Part shown: positions 1 through 6,500 of the stretch, in pieces
Numbering within the stretch: the first letter of the stretch is position 1
How the letters are laid out: each line of letters starts with the position of its first letter
NCBI GenBank assembly: GCA_964405375.1
Contig: CAYONQ010000008.1
Span: 1 to 51,811, forward strand
Reading direction: 5' to 3'
Length of the DNA: 51,811 nucleotides
DNA from: CAYONQ01 sp964405375
Lineage (GTDB): Bacteria; Planctomycetota; Phycisphaerae; Sedimentisphaerales; Anaerobacaceae
Notes under the pieces: generated by a model
Database searches by the model: none
What the model was told of the DNA's origin: nothing
Seen by the model: only the letters and a program-made list of their open reading frames with translations
Program-made: the position numbers and the translations under genes

Positions 1-37
1 TGTTATTCGCCGTCTGGAAAAACTCCTCGCGGCCTAA
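1..37 (+). CDS. possible 3' end of a truncated gene
   Basis: One frame is open from base 2 and ends VIRRLEKLLAA followed by TAA at 35-37. The composition (R, K, E, L, A) is that of a plausible protein C-terminus, and a CAGTTTGA repeat fragment follows directly. Only 11 codons are visible, so chance is not excluded and no function can be given. Confidence 0.2.
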   Translation, partial: VIRRLEKLLAA

Positions 38-117
38 AATCGGTCAGTTTGAGTATATAATTATGCTCCGTGCTCCATCGCCTGTGCTGGCCACTCCTGC
101 TCTGCGAAGCCGGAAAG

Positions 118-723
118 CTAATTAACAAGGATACTGTTAGGATTTAAGTCAACTATTTGCTGTGTCTTAGGGAAATTTAGAAATGCGAGAGGGTCGATTT
201 TTGTCACACCCTCAACATAGGCAAGAGCAGCATCAATTTCGCGGTTGAACGTTCCCAGGCAAACAGGTTTACCGCTGATTTTTATAGAGGCCTGCCATGC
301 AAAGCCCTTTTTTCTTTTTCTCTTAATAACACCCTTGTACTTAGAGGAATGTGGCCTTGGTTTGGCGTTCCTGTTGTTTTCAGAACAGGTACAGAAACGC
401 ATATTTTGCTTCCTACAGTCCAGAGAGCGCCCATCTTTGTGGTCTATCATTTTCCCATCGCCTTTTTCAGCACTCATGATAAGACGATGCAGTCTTACAA
501 GACAACCCTCTATTCGAGTCTCAGCATAAGGCCTGCCCTTAATATAAGCAACAGACCAAGTATGGTTTTTTACCTTATCTAAATCCTCGGTGTCAATCAT
601 AGCAAAGAGGCCTCTTGTAAGAGGTATATACGTAATATCCCGCAGGACGATAGGGTCTCTTTTTGGCACTCTGATATTGTAAAATTTCGACCTATTTTTC
701 TTTTTTCTACTGATATTCTTCAC
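118..723 (-). CDS. HNH endonuclease with AP2 DNA-binding domain
   Basis: A 201-residue protein. After a basic N-terminus comes the IPLTRGLFAMIDTEDLDKV segment typical of phage-type HNH proteins, then an HNH_3 core (LHRLIM, IDHKDG, DCRKQNMR, about residues 78-115) in which H79 and the IDHKDG histidine are the likely metal ligands. An AP2-like domain follows (SKYKGV, WQASI, LGTFN, AALAY, about residues 127-170). Members are usually free-standing homing endonucleases of phages and mobile DNA. The start is GTG at 723; the upstream CCTCC is not a Shine-Dalgarno, so the start is uncertain. It follows a small Cys-rich gene on the same strand in an AT-rich accessory segment. The family call is firm; activity and target are unknown. 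Confidence 0.8.
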   Translation of the reverse strand: MKNISRKKKNRSKFYNIRVPKRDPIVLRDITYIPLTRGLFAMIDTEDLDKVKNHTWSVAYIKGRPYAETRIEGCLVRLHRLIMSAEKGDGKMIDHKDGRSLDCRKQNMRFCTCSENNRNAKPRPHSSKYKGVIKRKRKKGFAWQASIKISGKPVCLGTFNREIDAALAYVEGVTKIDPLAFLNFPKTQQIVDLNPNSILVN

Positions 724-732
724 CTAGGAGGC

Positions 733-1224
733 TTATTGAAATGCCCGACGTAAATCATCATTCAGTTTGTCTTTCTGCTCTTTGTGCTGACGGAGCTCAC
801 AAAGCATGCCCTGACGAACAGCGTCATCTTGAAGATTTAGTTTTACGGGAGTGTGGTGATGAGATTCTATATCGGATTGTCGATGCTCTGTATCGGATTG
901 CTCTAAGAGAGGGTCCCTTACAGATTCGGGCTGTCCATGCTTATTACCGTCTAAAGAAGGCTCTGACAAAGACCGGCCCATAATAAGGTTAGGATTAAGA
1001 GCAAAATCCTCGCAGCAATAGGCGCCGTGTACCGGTACATTGTGTTTTGTACAGCGACAATCAGGGTCTTTAACAACTTTAGCTCTTATGGCGTGTGTAC
1101 AGTTACCACAGACGTTCATTGCCGGACGGAATTTGTGATATACTTCATAAAGCCGGATTGAATCTACTGTTGCTTTTTGTTCCGGACTAAATGCTTCATA
1201 TTTTTTTGGTAAAGGATAAGCCAT
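733..1224 (-). CDS. small Cys-rich (zinc-ribbon-like) hypothetical protein
   Basis: A 163-residue protein I do not recognise. The first half carries a cysteine cluster: CGNC at about residues 39-42, then CRC, then CC at about 69-70, a spacing that suggests zinc binding. The second half is hydrophilic, with HHH and a charged, probably helical C-terminus (LRQHKEQKDKLNDDLRRAF). It lies nine bases upstream of the HNH-AP2 gene on the same strand and downstream of other small phage-like frames, so a phage or plasmid origin is likely. The ATG start is clear, and a plus-strand frame opposite its 3' half looks like a shadow. Confidence 0.5.
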   Translation of the reverse strand: MAYPLPKKYEAFSPEQKATVDSIRLYEVYHKFRPAMNVCGNCTHAIRAKVVKDPDCRCTKHNVPVHGAYCCEDFALNPNLIMGRSLSEPSLDGNKHGQPESVRDPLLEQSDTEHRQSDIESHHHTPVKLNLQDDAVRQGMLCELRQHKEQKDKLNDDLRRAFQ

Positions 1225-1233
1225 TATTTTGCT

Positions 1234-1461
1234 TCAGCCGTTAAGTAGTCGGTCACGGATGTCCCTTTTCACTGTTTTTTTAAGTTTCGTAGGCGGTACA
1301 TAGCCAAGCTGGGATTTAATCGAGCTCATAAAAACCGCTATCGGGTTTTTGCTGGTCGGTGCGTTTGCCTCTTTCGCAAGCGCGAAAACTATGTTGGAAA
1401 GCTCATCGACCTGCTCATTTGTCTTTGCTATATTGTGTATCCACTTTGCCACATTCAGCAA
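1234..1461 (-). pseudogene. 3' fragment of a small phage-like gene
   Basis: A 75-residue frame from a TTG codon, beginning LLNVAKWIHNIAK and ending VKRDIRDRLLNG, helical and basic. It is in the same frame as the neighbouring frame ending at 1558. The 96 bases between are open in this frame after the TAA at 1558-1560 but contain no ATG, GTG or TTG before the TTG at 1461. A second frame across the same gap reads YTGSTTNDYYLWKAV, which looks more protein-like. I infer that this and the next feature are pieces of one gene of roughly 200 codons, broken by a stop or frameshifts. It could instead be a genuine TTG-start gene. Confidence 0.4.
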
Positions 1462-1557
1462 AGAAACCTTGTCGCAGTGGTCTTTTGGCTTGATGATTTT
1501 TGACAGCCTTCCACAGGTAATAATCGTTGGTAGTTGAACCGGTGTATCTATTGTCTT

Positions 1558-1841
1558 TTACCCCATAGATGAACGCTGTTCTGCCTTTACGATAAGATTG
1601 TCGCCGAGCCAGAACTTTTTAATCTCGAAAACGAGGTCTGTCGATTTACAATCGAAGAACTTTAACAAGGCCGCTCTTTCCTCCGCTGTCAGCTTGTAAG
1701 CTTTTTGGGCTATCTGTCTGGCATTATTGTGATGGCACTTGCGCAAAGCGGTGATTACAACCACGGGTATAGATAATGCTTGTTTTTCTTTTTCTTCTTT
1801 TTTTTCCGTTTTTTCTTCTGGTTTTTTTTGTCATTGTCCAT
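1558..1841 (-). CDS. small hypothetical gene with an in-phase -1 slippery heptamer
   Basis: The only well-formed start is ATG at 1841, preceded by the Shine-Dalgarno AAAGGTGA at good spacing. That frame reads MDNDKKN and then runs through Lys/Arg codons to a stop. The frame that continues as a sensible protein (PEEKTEKKEEKEKQALSIP, then VITALRKCHHNNARQIAQKAY) is the -1 frame and has no start of its own until a GTG at 1764. The frames meet at GAC AAA AAA AAC, which contains A_AAA_AAC in the correct phase for -1 slippage. The product would be an acidic/basic low-complexity N-terminus plus a helical domain of about 65 residues. A one-base homopolymer change is the simpler alternative. Function unknown. 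Confidence 0.45.
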
Positions 1842-1921
1842 TTTTCACCTTTCTTAAAAAGTTACCGACGACAGCTCCGATTCCCTCCTCACCGTCGCCG
1901 GCACCCAGTCTGAAGGCAAGA

Positions 1922-2152
1922 TTAGGTCTTTTTTAATCTCCTGATTTCTAACTTAACAGAAAGAAGCTCAACAACCTCGCCTTCTTCAATTTCAATTTCT
2001 GTTTTCTTCCTGAACAAACTTTCGCGAAAACGGGCTACATATACGCTTGAATCAAAGTTTATCCTGCCATCGACAATCGGTTTTCTTCCCTGGCTTAGAA
2101 TGACAAAGTCAAGTCCTCTTGTAATCCAGAATTTTATTTCCTGCGTCTGCAT
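1922..2152 (-). CDS. small hypothetical protein, possibly phage-derived
   Basis: A 76-residue frame with ATG at 2152. Alternating hydrophobic and charged residues (IKFWITRGLDFVILSQGR, then EIEIEEGEVVELLSVKLEIRRLKK) suggest a beta-rich or small alpha/beta fold; no family is recognised. Its start codon sits at the edge of an inverted CGTATT repeat cluster that could be its operator. Same strand as the neighbouring small genes. Low complexity at the C-terminus limits confidence. Confidence 0.4.
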   Translation of the reverse strand: MQTQEIKFWITRGLDFVILSQGRKPIVDGRINFDSSVYVARFRESLFRKKTEIEIEEGEVVELLSVKLEIRRLKKT

Positions 2153-2215
2153 ACGTATTTCGTATTACGTAGTAAAAGATTAATCAACTACGAATACGTA
2201 ATCCGTATTCGTATG
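2150..2215. promoter_or_regulatory. cluster of inverted CGTATT motifs, operator-like
   Basis: This 66-base stretch is built from repeated CGTATT/AATACG words in both orientations: ACGTATTTCGTATTACG on the left and CGAATACGTAATCCGTATTCG on the right, around an A/T core with TTAATCAA. The left arm includes the start codon of the small minus-strand gene. Such dense inverted words just upstream of a phage-like gene resemble a repressor operator. No consensus promoter was confidently placed. Confidence 0.4.
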
Positions 2216-2374
2216 AATGAGCGCCTTTGTTGCGAAAAATGGCCGGATGTTAAGATGAGTAGTTTGCTTTAAGTCTATATGATAGCTGAAATAATAAATT
2301 TTTTACAAAATGAGAGTTTTCTTTGGCGATAGCTGACAAATTGATTGATTTTTAGATAGCCTCGGCGCATAATA

Positions 2375-2590
2375 TCACGCTATTGGTTTTCCGAGGAAAG
2401 TAAGCTCCTTTTGGAAAGGAACGCTGAGGTTAACGCCAAGACCTCGGCTTCGGTGCGGAGATGGTGAGAAGAAAATGCTAAAAATCGGCTCTTTCTTTGT
2501 TGATTGACGGCCTGAATATCGTACAATTATCTTGTTTTTAACTGGCTTCTCAATAATCGAAGTTGTCAGAAAAACGCTGTTTTTCGCCAT
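2375..2590 (-). CDS. doubtful small open frame
   Basis: A 71-residue frame with ATG at 2590, basic and Ser/Pro-rich in the middle (FFSPSPHRSRG). No family, signal peptide or membrane segment is visible, and there is no convincing Shine-Dalgarno. It is listed because nothing else occupies this part of the 2.15-2.77 kb gap; it may well be non-coding. Confidence 0.15.
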   Translation of the reverse strand: MAKNSVFLTTSIIEKPVKNKIIVRYSGRQSTKKEPIFSIFFSPSPHRSRGLGVNLSVPFQKELTFLGKPIA

Positions 2591-2637
2591 TTAAGGAAGG
2601 TTGGCATAAAATTTTTTGAAATTCTGAGAATTTAGGA

Positions 2638-2667
2638 TTGACACAGATGCGGCTTATTTCCGATACT
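2638..2667 (+). promoter_or_regulatory. sigma-70-like promoter of the labA-like leader
   Basis: TTGACA at 2638-2643 and GATACT at 2662-2667 are separated by 18 bases. The -35 is perfect and the -10 differs at one conserved position from TATACT-type boxes. It points into two hairpins and the labA-like gene, with transcription expected to begin near 2674. Confidence 0.5.
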
Positions 2668-2680
2668 ATAAGAATAACCG

Positions 2681-2752
2681 CCAGCAATCCATGTTGGTTG
2701 CTGGTAAGATATAGTCGCCAGCGATCGGGAGCCGGTCGCTGGTCTTTTTTTT
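2681..2752 (+). terminator. tandem near-identical hairpins with terminal U-tract (attenuator or sRNA)
   Basis: Hairpin 1 pairs CCAGCAA (2681-2687) with TTGCTGG (2698-2704). Hairpin 2 pairs CCAGCGATC (2718-2726) with GGTCGCTGG (2734-2742) around a 7-base loop and is followed by TCTTTTTTTT, a textbook Rho-independent terminator. The arms of the two hairpins differ at one position, so arm 1 could pair with arm 4 and disrupt the terminator. It lies between a TTGACA promoter and the labA-like start at 2767, which fits a transcription attenuator. A free-standing RNA of about 80 bases is the alternative. Confidence 0.6.
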
Positions 2753-2766
2753 GTTAAAAGGTCATT

Positions 2767-3406
2767 ATGGGTAGGTACGCGGTATTTATTGACGGTGGTT
2801 ACGCCAGAAAGGTATTTTGAGCAATTTGGAAACCCCCGAATTTCTTATTTTAAATTTTCTGAATATGTAACAAAAGGTGATGAAAGACTACGGACTTATT
2901 ATTACGATTGTGCGCCCTACGTAAGTTCGCCGCCAACAGATGAAGAGAAAGGACGAAAAAGCAGATTTGATAGATTCACTTTCGCGATAGAAAGAGAATC
3001 CCGTTTTCAAGTTCGTCCAGGTAGGCTTGCTAAACGACGACAGTTGGCTGAGGAGGTAGAACAAAAGTTACTCAATCTTCTAAGCCCAGTCATTTCTGCG
3101 CAGGTCTTGGGGCAAGTGCAGGATATTCTTGGGAAAGTGCGCTATGAACAAAAAATGGTAGACATTCTTTTGGCTGTAGACTTGGTTCAATTGAGTGTCC
3201 AACATCAGATACAGCGAGCAGTATTATTGGCGAATGACAGCGATTTTGTGCCAGCCATCCAAATCGCTCGCAACGCAGGCACAGTTGTAGAACTTTATTA
3301 TCATATACCCCCCCGGCCACACGATGAACTTTTACAAGCTTGTGATGAGCGCATCCCTATAGACCAACAGGTTATTGATATGATTAAGCTAAACGAGTCC
3401 CGTTAG
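2767..3406 (+). CDS. LabA/DUF88-like NYN-domain protein, read through a +1 shift
   Basis: The ATG at 2767 is preceded by AAAAGG and reads MGRYAVFIDGGYARKVF before TGA at 2818-2820. Moving +1 on the TTTTGA run joins it to EQFGNPRISYFKF and then to 200 residues of a typical LabA-like NYN protein: RTYYYDC, RPGRLAKR, QKMVDILLAVDLV, VLLANDSDFVPAI. The acidic residues of FIDGGY, KMVDILLAVD and NDSDF are the usual metal-binding ribonuclease-fold set. The frame alone would otherwise start at a TTG at 2789, losing the first catalytic Asp. The stop codon TAG lies inside a CCCGTTAGAAA repeat. Either a programmed frameshift like that of prfB or a one-T insertion; corrected length about 213 residues. Confidence 0.8.
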
Positions 3407-3457
3407 AAATTTTGTCTTTTCGTGTGGTATTGCCCCTGGCTGGATTTCTAACGGGAC
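3397..3457. repeat. inverted repeat of the CCCGTTAGAAA family at the labA-like 3' end
   Basis: GTCCCGTTAGAAA (3397-3409) is perfectly complementary to TTTCTAACGGGAC (3445-3457) across a 35-base loop. The left arm supplies the stop codon of the labA-like gene. Relatives occur at 7994-8059 and 10049-10112. Confidence 0.7.
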
Positions 3458-3463
3458 GAGTAA

Positions 3464-3518
3464 CCAGAGGTCAGAGGACAGAGGTCTGTCTTCTGACTTC
3501 TGACTTCCGGCTTCTGTC
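3464..3518. repeat. self-complementary CTTCTGACTTCTG repeat
   Basis: The block contains CAGAGGTCAGAGGACAGA followed at once by CTGTCTTCTGACTTCTG, which pair over about 17 bases with two G-T pairs. It overlaps the 3' end of the activase gene and encodes its last residues (SRKSEVRRQTSVL). A second copy lies at 4766-4822. Confidence 0.65.
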
Positions 3519-6500
3519 GCGGACCTGCTCGACGAAGGCCTCCAGGCGGGTAGTCAGCGTTGAATCGTCCTGGCCATCGAAGCTCAAGTTCAAAATCGGC
3601 ATACCGCCGCAATCAGCGCTTAAACGAGAGTAGAACATACTGACTACTGTCGAGGGCATACAGCTAAAGGGCATCACATTTACCACGCCTCCGAAACCTT
3701 GTTCGTGATACTCGACCGTTTTTCCGACGCTAAGTATCGCCTCACCCTCAAACGAAGGGTGTAGATAAGGTCCGGCCAGCTCAATTACATTCTCTATCGG
3801 CTCCTCGGCCAATTTGCCAAACCTTTTTTCGAGCGGCGCCGCGAGCGCCTTTTCCATCCTGTGCTGGAAATGGTTCTGGATTGCGTTGGTGAAGAGGTTG
3901 CGAAGCTGGCCTCTGCGTCTGGCCATTCTGGCCCGGGTAAAGTTGGTATAGTAAATCCACTCTGCCAGCGATGCCAAATCGCAGGCGGCGCCGAGCTCTT
4001 CAAGTCGGGCGATTATATTCATATTGGCAAAGGGGTGGCTTCGGACGTAAATCTCGCCGACTATGCCGATTCTCGGCTTCTGCTGCTCGTCCCGCCTCTC
4101 CGAGGGGCGGGACGAGGGGTCTAATTGCACGGCTGTGAAGTCATCGGCGATAGAGCCCATAAGCTCAATGTACTGAGACAAGCTCCTGCGGCTTTCAATC
4201 GACCCAACCCATCGCTCGAGCGCTCGGTTATAAACCTGCTGGCAGCTGCCGGCGTCGGAAGCTGCGGGGCGCAGCCGTAAGAGCACCTTGCCCAGCAAAT
4301 CTGCGCCAACGACGGCAATCCAGGCATCTTTCATAAAGCCGGTCGCTGAGGAGCTATCGAAGCTTTTTGCAAACTCATCATAGAAATTGCTGTCCTGATT
4401 CGGGGACACAACCCCGACAGTCGGGGGCAGGCCGGCGTATCTTAGAATGAGCCGCTGCATACAACTGTACATCCCAAACCGGCAGGGTCCCGAAGCGGCG
4501 GGCATAAAGAATGCCGCGCGTTTTGGGTCAAAGCCCTCGGATTTCGCTGTTGTGAGCATCTCGCCGGCAGTTATGGCACAGGGCAGACACTCCTTGCCGG
4601 TGGTAAATCTCCTGCCGCGTAACAGGGCCTTACTATCGGCGATGGGCATAACCTCAGCCGGCCGGCCATAGGCCCTGAAGCAGGCAGCCAGACCGTAGGA
4701 GGCGTCGCCCATATACGGGATGTATAACTTGTGTCCCGACTTGTCGGGACTGATGCCTTTAGTAGCAGACGACAGAGGACAGACAACCCCGACTTGTCGG
4801 GGTCTTCTGACTTCTGGCTTCTGAGGACGGTAGTTCTTCAAGCTCTCAAGAAAGGCCTCGAGACGGGTGAGCACGCCGGCGTCGGCGGAATGCTCGTCAA
4901 TCTCGAGCTGCAGACAGGGCTTTTTGTCCATTATGTCCTTAAAAAACGTCATCAGGAACGAGTCCGGCCCGCAACTGAAGTTTGACAGGTAGATTGCAAA
5001 AAGGCGCCCGTCGTCTTTAATTATTTCAGCGGCCCTTAAAATATTCTGGCCATACGCCCAGTACACCTGCTGGTGTAATGCCTCATCGCCAAGCCGTGCC
5101 TGGTCGAGCTCCAGCATATCCATCGGTATTATTTTGACGCCGAGGTCGGTGAGTTTCTCAGGCAATCGCAGGTTCACTCCCTCGTCACAGCCGTTGTATG
5201 GGCGAGAGATGAGCACGAACAGTTTCTGGTCAGGGCCGATTTGACCGAGAATCTCCCTGCCCTTCCCCTTCAAGGCCTGCTCGAAGTCATGCTGGGCGGA
5301 AAATCCTTCTTTAATTGCCCTACGAACCGCTGATGCGGAGACCCCTAACTTTTTGCCAATCGCGATGAAGCTCTTTTTTAGAAGTTTCTGTCCCTCGCCG
5401 AGGCGGATTGGAACGGTGAGAATTTTCGTATCTCCGAGTTTATCGGCAAAGGCCGTTTTGGCCTGGTAGCCCAACGACTGGACATAGGGACACAATTGAT
5501 TATGCTGGTTCTGTGGATAGGCCGCCATCATTGAGACGATGCTCGGCAGAAAGATATAGTCAACTCGTTTTTCAATCAGTTCGGCGATATGGCCGTATGC
5601 AACCTTTACGGGGAAACAGGGCTGAGCGGTAACGGACTCAACGCCCATACGGATTATTCGCCTGTCGGTGCGGCCGGAAAGAACCACTTCAAACCCTAAT
5701 GCCTTGAGGAATCGCCCAAACAGAGGCAGAAGCTGCCAGGAAGTCAAGGCCATCGGGATGCCTATCGTAGCCCGCGGCCCGTGGCTTGTGGCTCGTGGCC
5801 GTTCTCCCGTGGCCCGCGGCTCGTCCCGCCTCTCAGAGGGGCGGGGCTCGTGGGCTTCGTCCTTTAGCCCTGCGAATTCAAGCAGTTTGCGGTTATAATA
5901 CTCGAACGCATCGGGGGCTTTTGTCTTCTGCTGCTTTTTCTTCAGGTTATATCTGTCGCAGCGGGAGCCGTAGTACAGCGGCTCTGCCGAGGGCAACTGC
6001 ACCTTCTTAACCTCACAGTGGTTCGGGCAGTGCTCGCAGGTAAAGGACTCAACCTTATATTCGATAGAGATGAGATTCTCAAAGCCCCTGAAGCTGCTTT
6101 CGGCTTGTTGTCCGCCCCGGCGGATTTTTTCCATACGCTCAGCGGTGATGGCTGCTGCGCCGATGGCGCCTGTTACTTCGTGATGGTCGGGGACCATAAC
6201 CGGCTTTGCCGTTACCTTCTCGAAGGCGGCCCATACCGCCTTATTGAAGGCGGTTCCGCCCTGGAAGCAGATATTGTCGCCGATTTTTCGTCGGCCAACC
6301 ACGCGGTTCAGGTAATTAGCAACAATAGAATAGCTCAGGCCGGCTACCAAATCCTCCGTTTTAGCTGACTGCTGCTGATAGCTGAGCAGGTCGGATTCCA
6401 TAAAGACGGTGCAGCGTTCACCGAGTTTTATAGGGGCCTGGCTTTTAAGGGCCAGGTTTGCAAACTCCTCGTTGATGTTTATATTTAAGCGCTGCGCCTG

